This document shows, in pieces, positions 35,525-47,312 of a stretch of DNA of 64,000 nucleotides. A program made the translations under genes and the position numbers. The stretch's first letter is position 1. Each line of letters opens with the position of its first letter. The DNA is from Guyanagaster necrorhizus. Lineage: Eukaryota; Basidiomycota; Agaricomycetes; Agaricales; Physalacriaceae. Where the stretch lies: positions 997,719-1,061,718 of the forward strand of contig NW_025064880.1 of the NCBI RefSeq assembly GCF_019112545.1. Direction: 5' to 3'. The notes under the pieces were generated by a model that searched no databases, was not told where the DNA came from, and saw only the letters and a program-made list of their open reading frames with translations.

Positions 35525-36955
35525 CTAGTTTTCTGACTTTGTTGGAGCTGGTTCCAAGGGGGCAGTGTCGACTTCTGCTGTATGATTCTTGGCAGAGGCT
35601 GCTGCCTTCCACTTGTTGCAGTTTTTGGTCTTATGTTTGGCTCTACAGAACATGCAAAGGTTGTTCTGGTGCCAGCAGTCTTTTTCTTTCTAAGTAAGAT
35701 GGCCATCTTTGCCTAGCTTGTTGGCATAGGGCTTAGAGGTGGTAGATTTTAGTGTGGAGCTGGAGTCCAAGGAAGAAGTGTTAGACCTCTTGGATTTGGG
35801 GTTGGAGATTTTATTGTCCTGGTTTTCATGGGCAATTTTGGTCTTCTGGGTCTAGTAGCGAGCATCAAGTTCTTGAGCAAGAAAGTGCATATCATGAAGG
35901 TTGTTTGGCTTCTCATGGTATGCCATGTCATCCTTGATATGGGTGCAGAGACCATGGTAAAAGGTGTGACAGAGAGAGTTGTCTCCATACCCAATTTATG
36001 AAGCATACTGGTTGAATTAGACTATATACTTCATGATCCAATCTCCATCGTGTATCTGAAGGTGTTCTAATGCATCTTCAGCATCTCTGATAGTATCAAA
36101 GGGGCCGAAGTTGCTATGAAGCTCATCTAAGAAAGCTGCATAGGAGAATTGCCAGGCTGGTGGATTCTGCAGATTAGGGTTAAAAATGTCTGGTTCAAAC
36201 CAGTTAAGCATGGTGCTGGCCAGAAATAAAATGGTATAGTTAACCTTGTTAACATCTATTGCAAATGCAGTAGGTCTGTTATTGAAGTTCAACTGAAGAG
36301 AGACAATAAAAGCCTTCAGTTTGTGAGAGTCAGAGCCATCAAATGATTCTGGTTCCTTGACCTTGGTATGGATAGTGGCTGGTTTAGGGTTGTTGAGGGA
36401 AGTGGAGACTCCTTGTAACAGGTTCATGAATTCTAAGAACATGTCCTGCTGGTTTGGATTGTTACTTCCTGTGAGGCCATTGGAGCTGCCTGGGCTATTG
36501 GGACCATCTGAACCTCCTGGTCTCTCTGGTCCATCTGGAAAAGGGTTTAGTGGATTGCCACCTGGTTCTCATCAGATGAGAGTATGAGTAAGGGTGTCTT
36601 TATCTCTGCCTTCTGAGTCTGGGCTGTCTGGATTCTCATGCATGTTGCCTAGAGATAAGAGGTCTATTAGAGGGTCAATTCAGGTACTATACATCAGGCT
36701 GGCCTGTCGGGCCCTGTTGGTTGGAATGCTGGTGGCATTGAAAGAGTTAAGGGAATTGTTATAATTAGATTGGCAGGCAGTGAAGCAAGAGTGATTGTAG
36801 GTTTTCCTATAAGAAGATTGTCTTCCACTGGAGGCTGATCTAAAATGGCCTGGTTGTTCCTTTGAGATAGAGGCTGGAATGTCTTCCATAGAAAATATGT
36901 TTGGATGAGTGGGCTGGGTTTGTTCAGGATCAGTTTCTGTGGGTTTGGTAAACAT
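35525..36955 (-). pseudogene. gag of element F
   Basis: MFTKPTETDPEQTQPTHPNI, then the capsid part FLEFMNLLQGVSTSLNNPKP and EDALEHLQIHDGDWIMKYIV, parallel to A. TGA at the same place as A's 12930 stop, and the shared terminal TAG at 35525-35527. Confidence 0.8.
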
Positions 36956-37003
36956 GATGGATATGATAAAATTTTTGACTCAAGGATTTGAATTCAAATA
37001 TAC

Positions 37004-37307
37004 TGTTAGGAATGTGCCAATCGAGTGAGCTTGAGTGCACATGCAGAGTCTGGTGGAGTGCATGGGCATCAACAAAGCTATTGGCAATGTCATCCTTGAG
37101 TCAGAGCCCAAGGATCTGGATGGACAGAACAGAGTTCTATCAGAGAAGTGAACCAGGATATCCTTCAGAGCAGAATCCGATGGATGAGGTAGGAAGGAGT
37201 TGAAATGAAATTAGTAGGTAATAGAAAGCAGCTGGAGTCCAGTGGATAGCATGATTGAATTTATGGTTGGTTGAGATGACATAGAGGCTGGTGGCATGCA
37301 TATAACA
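37004..37307 (-). repeat. 5' LTR of element F (internally deleted)
   Basis: TGTTAGGAAT to CATATAACA, 304 bp instead of about 495. The part around the TATA box and transcript start is lost (junction near 37195). Confidence 0.85.
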
Positions 37308-38180
37308 CCTATTACAGTTTCTTCAAATAGCATATTATGCCTTTTGGTCTCATAAATGCTCCAGCAGCATTCTAACATTTTGTGAATGATATATTCTCTG
37401 ACATGCTTGACATATCAGTAGTAGTTTACCTTAATGACATTCTCATATATTTCAACAATCTGGAAGATCACCAGAAACATGTTCATGAGATTTTATGTAG
37501 GTTTAGAGCTAATAAACTCTACTGCAAAGACTTTAAATATGAATTCAACTAGGATTCTGTGAAATATCTAGGCTATATCCTATCATCTGAAGGACTTTGC
37601 ATATCTGAAGAAAAAGTCAAAGCTATTGTTGACTGGCTGGTGCTACAAAAAGTCAAGGACATTCAATCTTTTCTTGGTTTTACCAACTTCTATTATCATT
37701 TCATACATGAATATAGCAATATTGTCATTTCTCTTATATGATTCATCCACAAAGGAATTCCATAAAAATTTAATGATAAATGCTTAGCTACTTTCAACAA
37801 GTTGAAACAGGCCTTTACACATGCCTCTATCCTTATTCACTGGATCTCTGATTGATGGATAGTGGTGGAGACCAACATCTCTGATTATGCAATTACAGCT
37901 ATTCTCTCTATCTGTCTCAAAGATGATAAAATTCATCCTATCACTTTCCACTCTTGGAGCCTTCACAATGCTGAACTCAACTATGACACTTATGACAAAG
38001 AGCTTCTAGCTATTTTTAAAGCTTTTAAACATTGGTGCCACTATCTTGAAGACTTTGTAGACTCCATCAATATTATAACAGACTACAAGAACCTTGAATA
38101 CTTTGCCACTGTCAAGATTCTGATCCATCAACATGTTCACTGCTTTAAATACCTATTCAAGTTTAATCTAGTAATCTGGT
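37308..38180 (+). pseudogene. RT and RNase H of element E, middle piece
   Basis: Continues E after F: MPFGLINAPAAF-like, SVKYLGYILSSEGLCISEEK, IQSFLGFTNFYYHFIHEYS, then RNase H (NISDYAITAILS, DKELLAIFKAFKHW). It ends in NLVIW where insert U starts. Confidence 0.8.
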
Positions 38181-39672
38181 GATATGCTCTCTCCATGTTC
38201 AGGCATGTAAAATTGCAAGAATTGAGAATACATGAACTATATTCTAGTCTAGTAAGCATATAACTGAGAATAAGATAAGAGCATACAGAAACCTAGCCAT
38301 CATATAGCTAAACTGAAGTAACTATGAGCAGAGTGTATGGCCTAGTAGAAAACTAATACCAGAGGAGTTAGACTGCATGTGAGGTCTCAGCATTTGGCCC
38401 TAAATGTGCCAATACCATTATGAGGAAATATGCTAAAAATAAAAAGAATATGATCAAAATATGATCAGCAATTCTGATCACATTGATCAAAAATACACAG
38501 CCACTGATGCACTGATAGGACACACTTTAGAACAGAGAACTGAGACCTAAAGAAAGGTATCTGAATAACTGGGTGTTGAACAGAGAAATAAAATGATGGC
38601 AACAAAGGAATAGATAGAGAAATACTACTCTCTAGAATGAATAGCATATATACTGCTCAGAGACTTGCATGCATACCTATAGTGCCTTAGTATGTGTAAA
38701 ATAGTGAGAAACCTCACATCATACCAAGGTATGACACATAACTATTAGATGGATTAATTAATGCATGTCAGATCAGAAGTGACATATTTTGTGAGCTAGA
38801 TGGAATGTCAAGACACTGAAAAAGAAAACATAACCATTGTGGCTGACTCCAGACATGAGAGATAACTCCAAGGGTCTGGAACAGTTTACCACTATCAGAG
38901 ATGTGTCACTGGAGAAATAAGAAAGTGAGCAGTCTTGGCTAAGCCAGCTAGTCAATGTCAGCTAATGAGAAAACAGTGGGCAGTTCTGGTCCAGAAGAGA
39001 ATAAGCATGACAATTATGATTTATGCATGAATAATACTTATGAGATCTGGCATAGAGTCTCACACTTTGAAGATACTATAATAGGATTGTATTAGTAAGT
39101 ATCATAGTAGAGTATTCAAATACTACATTATATGAGTAGAAAAGCAAGTTTTCTGACCCTCACAGTTGTGATGTATTAGACACAGAAAGCCTTGTACTTT
39201 AGCTCTGAGTTTGTGTTTATAACTTTGGATGAGAGAATAAACTTATTATTAAATATTATTGAGAGAGCTTTGAGAACTGAGTAAGATATTGAAGCTTATG
39301 AAAGACTTGAGCCTGGTTTGATAAGAAGTTTTGGATTATGCTCTAACTTGAGAAGAGCAGTGTCCAAAGGGCATTATCTTGAGTTTTTGAGGTATTTGTG
39401 ACATGCAACACTATAAATGGCAGATATTCAAACTCTTTGGCTTGATTAGTGTATGCTTTTTGTGTTATTTCTGCAGATTGGCAGAGGTTCAAACCCTTTG
39501 GTCTGTCAGACAGTGTTTTATTGTGTTTTGTGTCTTTAGATTGCATAGGTTTGAATTCTGTGAGTCTATGATCAGTTTGGAAACTTGTGAACAGAGATCT
39601 ATGCTCTTTGACACTTGTAGATGTGTTTGTGATTGGTTTTTGCTTAGAGCATAAAGCTTTGAGTCATGTATT

Positions 39673-40107
39673 TGTTAGGCTCAAGCATCACGTGAACAGA
39701 TACACGTGATAAACAGGTGTTCCTTCGCACTTCGAGGAATCACCCGAGTCCACTGAGTGTATATCCGTCTGATGCAACACAAGGTCAATCAAGACTCGAG
39801 GTAGAATGGCATGTATAAACTTTAGCTCGAAGCTGGGGTATGCCAGCGAGAGCTGCTGTCCTTAAATACTGTACAGTTGTCTGCTAATTATACTACTGCT
39901 TATTATGTGTGTCTGCGTCCATTGTGCTCATTGTCCTGGAGCATCGCTATCGTACATAAAAGGTCGATTGTGTATCGTCGAGCGCAACCATTACAATGTC
40001 TTGATGAAAGGCTTTAGTTGTGCTGACTAAGCTTTTCCACGGTCTTGTGCCTTCTGACTCAGCGTAAATAGGGGTAGAAAGAAAAGAAAAGGGAATAAAT
40101 TGTAACA
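39673..40107 (-). repeat. 3' LTR of element B
   Basis: 435 bp. Contains two CACGTG palindromes in an inverted repeat, ATCACGTG (39687-39694) and CACGTGAT (39703-39710), near the end of the LTR in element sense. Confidence 0.93.
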
Positions 40108-40110
40108 TTA

Positions 40111-40120
40111 CCCCCTGCTT
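40111..40120 (-). promoter_or_regulatory. Polypurine tract of element B
   Basis: On minus AAGCAGGGGG, 3 nt before the 3' LTR. Expected site of plus-strand priming. Confidence 0.65.
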
Positions 40121-40140
40121 AAGACCATCGTCCCGATGGC

Positions 40141-43100
40141 TTAGTTAAGGGATAGTTCATAATCATGAATCGCAGTGTCGGCGTTCATATATTTTTCGTT
40201 AATCCATTGGTTGGATTCTGGCCCATAGCCCTTCCAACTGACCAGGTAGTCTACGGTCGTCGTGATGCCGCCCCCCTGTGCTTTTACTTTTCGTAGTTTA
40301 TGATTTAATATTTGATCGATTTCATAGTGTTCCTCGTCATCGATCAGTTCTGGGGGGGGTGGTGGCAGTCGTTCCTGGTTTGGAAAGGCGGGGGCGATAT
40401 ATGGGCTTAACAGCGACTCGTTAAAGACGTTGTAAATTTTCCAAGCTTCAGGTAATCGAAGCTTGTAGGCGGCGTCCCCGATCTTTGCAAGAATTGGGAA
40501 AGGTCCGGTATGTTTGTCCGTGAGTTTGCGTTTTGGGCGTGGAAGGTGTAGGTTTGTTGTGTCAAGCCATACCTTGTCGTTGACGGCATAGTTGTGTGCT
40601 GGGCGACGGTGTTTGTCATATTGTTTCTTCATTGTCAGCGCCGTTTTTTCAAGTGCTCGTTTCATTTCTATATGGATTTTATTCATAGTAGCGGCGAAGT
40701 CTGTCGATAAGGGCGTTGTCGTTTTGTAATGGGTTGTCTGGGCGACAAGAGAATGTCTACCATAATTGATGAAAAAGGGGGTCTTGCCCATTGCGGAGTG
40801 TATTCTGTTGTTGTGTTGGAAGGCCATGAGAGCCAGCCATTCAGTCCAATCATCCTGTCGGTAGTTGATAAATAAGCATAGGTATTTTTCAACTTCTTGG
40901 TTTGCTCGTTCTGTCTGACCATCCGTTTGTGGATGGTACGCCGTGGATGCATTGCGTGTGATATGCAGGAGTTTGTATAGGTCGTCGAGGAATTTCGAGA
41001 CGAATTGCGGTCCGCGATCCGAGATAATTATTTGCAGCATCCCGTATTTAGCATAGACCTCATCTTGTAGGATTTTCGCCCACCCTTCCGAGGTTAACTC
41101 GGTGGAACAAGCGACAGGGATGATGGCCTTGGAGAACCGGTCTACTATGACGAGGATTGCGTCGTACCTGTTGCAATCTGGTAACCCGGTGATCATGTCC
41201 ACAGAAATGTGGGTCCATGGTTGAGAGGGTACTTCGTTCGGGTGTAAGGGGGCTGCTTTTGATTGCGTAGATGCCTTTCCCCTCTGGCACGTTTCGCAGG
41301 CCTTGACGTAGGCAGTGATATCGTTACCGAGTTTAGGCCACCAATAGTTTCGCAGAACAAGCTCTTTAGTTTTGGCAATGCCTGGGTGTCCTGCCGTTGC
41401 ATGATCGTGACATGTCGCAATGATTTCCCCGCGTAAACTTTGGACTCGTGGGACGTAGATCCGTCCATCATATCGAATCATTTCCCCTTCCTTTGTTAAT
41501 CCCCTCTCATGATTAAGTGAAGTCGCGATCTTCTGATCCCAATGCCGTGCGTCCCGAGTCGCACTCCTGATGCGTTCATGGATGTCTTCTTCCGTCGGCA
41601 TTATTAATGCGCGGAAATGTTCCGGTTGCAGAAGTACGACTTCCATGTTGTCATTTGTCCCCTGATCGTGATCGGCACGTCGAGAAAGGAGGTCTGCCTT
41701 TTTATTGGCGACCCCAGCCTTGTGATGGAGCGTGTATTGATATTGAGCAAGTTCAGTTACCCATCGAGCTTGTCGACGGTTCAGTTTTTGTGGTTGGCGG
41801 AAGTATCTGAGATTTTGGTGATCCATCCAAATCTCGAAGGTAGCGATAGCTCCGATTAGGTAATGCCACCATTCCTCTAAGGCGAGCATTATTGTGAGTA
41901 ACTCCTTGTCGTAGATCTCGTAATTCCGTTCCGTAACAGTCAGGGCTTTTGAGAGGAATGCGACCGGTCGCCACCTTCCATCCTGCTCCTGTGATAGTAC
42001 TGCACCTATGGCTCCTTCGCTTGAGTCAGCTTCTACACGGAATTTCCCCTCCTGGGATGGTATGGCGAGGACTATGTCCTCTGCTAGTCGTTGTTTTAAG
42101 TCTTCAAAGACGAGTTGTTGGAGTTCTCCCCACCTCCATGGGGCGTTCCCGGTTAACTGCGTCATTGGACGAACGATCTTGCTGTAGTCCTGAATGAACC
42201 TCCTGTAGAAGTTGGTGAAACCAAGGAAAGATTGTAATTCCTTCTTCTTGGTTGGCATCGGCCATTCCGTTACTCCCGCAACTTTAACTGGGTCCATTCG
42301 AATACTTCCTTCTCCGATGATGACCCCGAGGTATTCGGTCTCTAACACCTCGAATTCACATTTCTCCGCTTTTAGAAACAGTTTGTGCTTTCTCATAAGA
42401 GCGAGTACTCGTCGTACCAGATTACGATGTTCCTCCTTGGTTTTCGACATGATAAGGATGTCATCCAGGTATATCGTGACTTTCCCCATGGCGATGAGAT
42501 CTTTGAAAATGTCGTTCATCATCCACTGGAAGGTGGCGGGGGAATTTGTCAAGCCGAAGAACATGACCATTGGTTCAAATAGCCCCCTGTTGGTCCTGAA
42601 TGCCGCCTTCCACTCGTCTCCCTCCTTGATTCAGACGTTATTATACCTCCAACGAACGTCAAGCTTGGTATAGTACTTGGCCCCTCGGAGCTTGTCCATT
42701 AGCTCCGATATTAGGGGCAGGGGGTATCGATTTTTAATGGTCATTTCGTTCAGTTTCCGGTAGTCCTGTACTGGTCGAAGTTTCCCATCCTTTTTCTTTA
42801 CAAAGAAAAAAGGGGAGGCCATGGGGGATTTTGACGGTCGAATCCGCCCGGAGGATAAGTTCTCCTCTAGGAACTTGTCGAGTTCTTGTTGTTCCTGGTA
42901 ACCAAGAGGATAGGTTTTACAGTCTAAGTTGGCGTTGGCATTGGGGGTCAGCTCGATCGCATGATCCCAAGGCTTTGGGTGTGGGAGTTCATCGAAACTC
43001 TCTTTCTCAAAGAGGTCTCAGTAGTCACGTGCCCATTCAGGCACCATTTCTTCGAACGTCTTCTCCATCTTCCCCTCGTTTGCTTTGGCGGCTAAGTTGT

Positions 43101-44018
43101 TGGCGTGGTGTACCGCCCGGATGTGGAGCTCCTTCTGCATGTCGATTGCTAAAATGGTTTCCCCGTCCTCCATTTCTTCATCCCATCTGTCTTCTGGATC
43201 TTCGTCAGGTAGTTCAAATAGGATCTTCCGGCATCAACATCATGCAAACGTAATCCGCCCGGTTTTCCAATTAATGAGCGGATTGTGCCAGATGAGCCAG
43301 TCATGTTCCAGGAACAATTCTTTAGTTCCGAGATCGGTTACGGCTAGATCGATCTATTCTGAATGATCTCCAATAGTTAATCGGAGTTCCACGAATTCCG
43401 TGATTGATCCAGCTTGATTCTTTGTCCCATCGGCATTGTATACTGGTATAGGGGTGGCAGTAGATCGGGTGGGGAGATTGTGTTCAACGATGAAAGTTCG
43501 GTTGATAGAGCTGCCGGTACATCCGCTATCGATGAGAGCGGTTACTGAGTGTTTCGTTCGGCTGGTTAGGGTTTCAATCTGGGCCTTGGTGGTCAGATCT
43601 CTCCCTGGGGTTTTGGCTCTCCGGATGAACTTCCGTGGGCCCTTCAACTCATCCAGCCACTCCAATGCTTGACTCCGTTCTGCGGTTTGTAGCCCTTTGA
43701 CAGTTTCGGTGGTAACCTCCTCCGTCCTTGTCTGATGTATCTATCTGCGCAAGGCGGCAGCTGCCATGCTTTCATCGGCCGCTTCCTTGATGGCTCTCCA
43801 TGTCCATTCTGTTTCGAATAGTTTGAGCCATTGTTTCGAGCTCTCTGCCCTTGTTCGGCCCGCAGGCATTTGAGTTTTGTTTTGCGACTCTTTAGAGTGT
43901 GCGATAGTGACACGGGGTATATTCGAATGCGATGTAACTACAGAGGTATCATAAGCTCGTACAATGGTAGATGCCCGCACACCATAAAGTCCTTTGGCCG
44001 ATTCAGTGGAGTCGCTCA
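40141..44018 (-). pseudogene. pol: pol of element B: protease, RT, RNase H, integrase, chromodomain
   Basis: Pol is in the -1 frame relative to gag. Protease: ALIDSGCTGSSINRTF (about 43540). [31 protein letters not shown] and the catalytic YLDDILIMS (about 42470-42445). RNase H: VEADSSEGAIGAVLS. Integrase: HHCC with CETCQRGK, then D in VDMITGLPD, D in SDRGPQF and E in GQTERANQEVEKY, then GPF in HTGPFPIL. Chromodomain: HYEIDQILNHKLRK ... DYLVSWKGYGPESNQW (about 40340-40150). The last 809 residues (42570-40141) are uninterrupted. Upstream stops are TGA at 42631, 43018, 43234 and 43240 (each fits CGA, for example conserved Arg in VRIKEGDEWKAAF) and TAG at 43354 and 43741. Confidence 0.92.
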
Positions 44019-45905
44019 CTGATCGGCCCTGTCTTTTACCTCTTCAATCTTTGTCTCCTTGCCTAGTTCCTCGTCTTCCTTCTGCAACTCGGCAATCTGT
44101 GCTCGTATGTCCTCATGGGTTCATTTCTTCTTTGGGCAGTCTTTAGCCATGTGGCCTTTCAACCCGCAGTTGAAGCATTTTCCTTCCTTCTTCATGCGGT
44201 CGATGTCCATTGGCTTACCGGTACCGGTATATGTAGTTCCCGTCCCGGTCTTCTGACTCCCGTAACTCGGTGTTTGAGGAGATCCCGATGATTTCCCGGC
44301 AGTTTGCCCTGGCTTGTTCGGGGTTGGTGAGGTCGGCTTTTTGGAATATTCCTGCAGCATCGTTGCCTCCGCTTTCTGCCTTTGTCGCTCCTTATACATT
44401 TCGACGATCCGTTCCTTCCATTCATCATATCCCACAGGCATCAACATTTTGACGCCCATGGCCGAGATCATCATGAGGTATGAGGAGGGGACTCCTCGCT
44501 TGAGCGCCTCCACCATCCTTCCATCATTCGCGGTGTCTTCCCTAATTCCAGCGAGCTTCGCAAGTCGCTCTAGCTCGTCGAAGTAGTCCGTGGCCGCCTT
44601 ATCTCCCATTTTGTACTCCTTGATCTTCTGCTTATGTACTTCCTGCACCGCGGGATCAATGAATTTGTCATTCAGCATTCGTTTGAATACCGGCCATGAG
44701 GGATATCGGTAATGGTCCCTAGTGGTGGAGCGGAAGTTCGGGGAGATCAAGATCCACCATGTTTTGGTCTTGTCTTCTAGGTACGAGGTAGCAAATGCAA
44801 CCTTGTTCATATCGGTACCGATATATCCGATATAAACCTTGAAGTACTGCTCGCAGTCCACCAGGAATCGATCAATGTCATCCGAGGCCCCCTTGAAGGG
44901 GCGGGGCTTTCGAAGGAGATCAGGGTGGCATTGTAGGACATTGGCATTGGCTGGGAGTGAGCCCATTGGGTTAGGCCATCCATCGAATGGCGGTTGATTC
45001 CATTCCGCCGGTGGTCCAGGGAAGGAGTGTAGTGAGTTGTCGTCAGCGATTGGGCTTCCCCTTGGGTCGACGACCTGGACGATTACTCCGTCTCGCACCG
45101 TGAATCCGAGGCGGACCGCTTCGGGGTCATCCCGAACGGGATCCTTCCCACTTGATTCTGCTTGATCCGGGGGGGGTTGTCCGCTGAGGAGCCGGCTTCC
45201 TCTGCCGGTCCAGGGATTCTGGGTTTGGGTGGCCTGCCATGCCAGTCGATTTCTGGCTCGGATAAGCCATGATGCCATACTTCGGATTGACGGGCTATCT
45301 TCGGCCCGACTCCGAATAGAGGGGGCGATGTAGATTGCTTGTTTCGGTTGGACGGGGGGAGTACGCGGCATTGGTGCCGGTGCTTTTGGTTTGTTAACGG
45401 GCCGATATGGGGGTATCGGCACAAGCGGATCTTCTGGATGCCACTGCCTGTATTCTTTCCACACGTATTCCATCGTGGCATACTGTAAAACTTTTTCTTT
45501 TTCAGTACCTCCCACGTACCTATATTCAAGTCCTAGGGGCGTCGCTTGCCAGCGTGCGTCCTGCCATAAGTAATTCCTCCCCTGCTCGTACAACTCCTGG
45601 TATTCTCTGCTCCTGGCTCTTTCAATCTCCTTTCGCAGTGCTTCTTCATCTGTGTCTTCCCCTGCTCGTTCCAGTCGCTGTTGGTATGGGTCATCACTGT
45701 CCTCGCTGTCCTCCTCGTCACCCTCGTCCCCGCTGTCCCCTTCCCCGAGGAGGGAACTGGCGGGCTGGTCGTAGATGGACAGCACGGCTGGTCGAAGGGT
45801 CGTCGGGGACCCTCCCGTTGACTTGGGTGCTTGGTCCGTCATCCCCTCGGTTACTTGTTCAGGCAATGGGAGGACTCCTGAGTCAGCTATAGCATGTCCT
45901 GCCAC
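44016..45905 (-). pseudogene. gag: gag of element B, main block
   Basis: Open for 594 residues (45905-44121). Acidic N-terminal part (DSGDEGDEEDSEDSDDPYQ), capsid domain (DDIDRFLVDCEQYFKVYIG, DKTKTWWILISPNF, VFKRMLNDKFIDP) and a CCHC zinc knuckle CFNCGLKGHMAKDC, then TGA at 44121-44123. Element C continues through this place with a coding codon, so CGA to TGA is likely. The frame then runs on (EDIRAQIAELQKED) to a second TGA at 44016-44018, aligned with the gag end in C. Confidence 0.85.
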
Positions 45906-47054
45906 GCGCTCTTATTTCCTCCAGTTCTCGGCTATAGACGCTGAAGAGTCGCTGGAACTCGGGATTAAGGAACTGCCGAGCGACCCTGCTGCCCAGGAAT
46001 CGCTGGAGAGCCCTGTCGGAGACATGGGCATTGTCGGGTACTCGGAGCCCATAGGCTCCGAGGACAAAGTCAGCGTCTGAGGAGATGGTGTCGGTGCAGG
46101 TGGGATATTCGGGGGTGACAGGTCGGGGCCTCTCAGCATTTCCTCGCCTGATTGCCTCGTCCCAGCTGACGATGCTGGTGGGTCCTGTCCATGGGTCACT
46201 GTCTGAGTCGGGCTCTCTGAAGGGAGATCCGGTATCAGTATGGAGCTCATACTCCCTAGGGGAGGCTGACTCCATCCTCTCGACCTCCTCCATCCTTCTT
46301 CGTTCTCTTCCCTGCCTGTCATACTCTGCGGCCTCGTATTGCTCTCAGGCCTCTTCTCGGACATAGTCGGCGAGCTCCTCCTGGGTTCGCCTAATTTCTT
46401 CCTCCCGGTTCTGATTCTGCTGCTGCTGCCGTACTGCTTCGTCATAGTTGAAGGGAACGGCAAGGTCCCACTCTGGGAATATTCGGTGTATGATTCTTCT
46501 TGTCACGGCTCTTCCCCTTTCGCTAGCGGTCCCGACCTCGGGCTCGCTTCCCACGTGGAGGTGCCGGTAGAGATCCCCTGCTGCCGAGATGGCAATGTCC
46601 GCATTGTCGTAGTTGGGGTGGATTGTCCTTCCTCGCGGGTCATCGACTCCCAGCCTGCTGACGGATGGGCTGGGGTCGGAGTTGGGCTCGGTGGGGGTCT
46701 CGGGGGGGTTCTGGGGGGTGTGGGGACCTTCGCGGGGTCCTGCAGCCATCCGAGCGGCATCAAGGGAGTCCCGAGCACGGTTTCCAATCCCTGAGGGAAT
46801 TGGGGAGGCGGAATGCTCGGGGGAGTTGGCCGGAGTGACGTAGTTGGAGACCTCGGCAGGCTCCTGAGCGACATTCGTCGTCCATGGGTTCCGGAACCCT
46901 GTGAGAGCAGGGTGGCGGTCTCTGCTGTGTCGTCAGGGGCGTTCAGGTCCTTCCTCCTCGTGAAGGCTCCTCTGATCTGGGTCGCTATTCCCGGTTTCTG
47001 GTACGGGTCCCCCTTGTGGGAAGAAGGACGTTCTGGTGGAGGGGGGGATGTCAT
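45883..47054 (-). pseudogene. N-terminal / leader part of gag in element B
   Basis: Starts MTSPPPPERPSSHKGDPYQK at 47054, shifts frame near 46760, and continues (NYDNADIAISAAGDLYRHLH, EEEIRRTQEELADYVREEA, stop TGA 46345-46347, then VPDNAHVSDRALQRFLGS) to 45883. It overlaps the main block in another frame. Elements C (7247-7606) and J (54920-55246) have matching decayed segments, so it belongs to the family. Whether it is one gag broken by indels, or a separate upstream ORF, cannot be decided from this copy. Confidence 0.6.
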
Positions 47055-47298
47055 GGAAAGGGAGGTCAGGGGTTACGTTGCGTAGAATTTGCTGGATCTG
47101 CTGGAACGCTTGATAGTGCCTGACTATCCAAGCTGCTACTGATTGTCATCTGCGGCAAAGGGTGATGATGGCTAAGAGACCAAGTAATGTTCTGATGATG
47201 GAAGCTATTAACTCGAAGAAATTGTGATTTAAGTCTGCGGTTGTTACTGGCGGCATTTGGTTTCTCAGCACAATTGGGCTTGAAAAAGGGAAGGGGAA

Positions 47299-47311
47299 AG
47301 CTTCGAGCTAA
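47299..47311 (-). promoter_or_regulatory. Primer-binding site, self-priming type (element B)
   Basis: On minus TTAGCTCGAAGCT, 1 nt after the 5' LTR. It is the exact complement (13 nt) of AGCTTCGAGCTAA in the LTR (47474-47462 on minus). That partner begins about 34 nt after a TATA-type TATTTAAGG, where transcription should start. Confidence 0.75.
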
Positions 47312-47312
47312 T

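Larger units (their letters stand above)
29966..37307 (-). mobile_element. Element F: family 1 chromovirus inserted in E
   Basis: Bounded by LTRs 29966-30463 and 37004-37307 in reverse orientation and by the 5 bp duplication CCTAT (29961-29965 and 37308-37312). Gag, protease, RT, RNase H and integrase are all on minus; the antisense gene is on plus next to the left LTR. The right LTR lacks about 190 bp internally, and the chromodomain region is deleted (junction near 32055). Few CpG remain, mostly in the left LTR. Confidence 0.92.

Noticed and set aside
42212..42673. Plus-strand ORF of 153 residues inside B
   Set aside because: Mirror frame of the RT coding region. Unlike the family 1 antisense gene, it is not in a non-pol region and has no matching intact frame in C.
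45407..45892. Plus-strand ORFs opposite B gag
   Set aside because: GC-rich shadow frames of gag, not kept in C or J.
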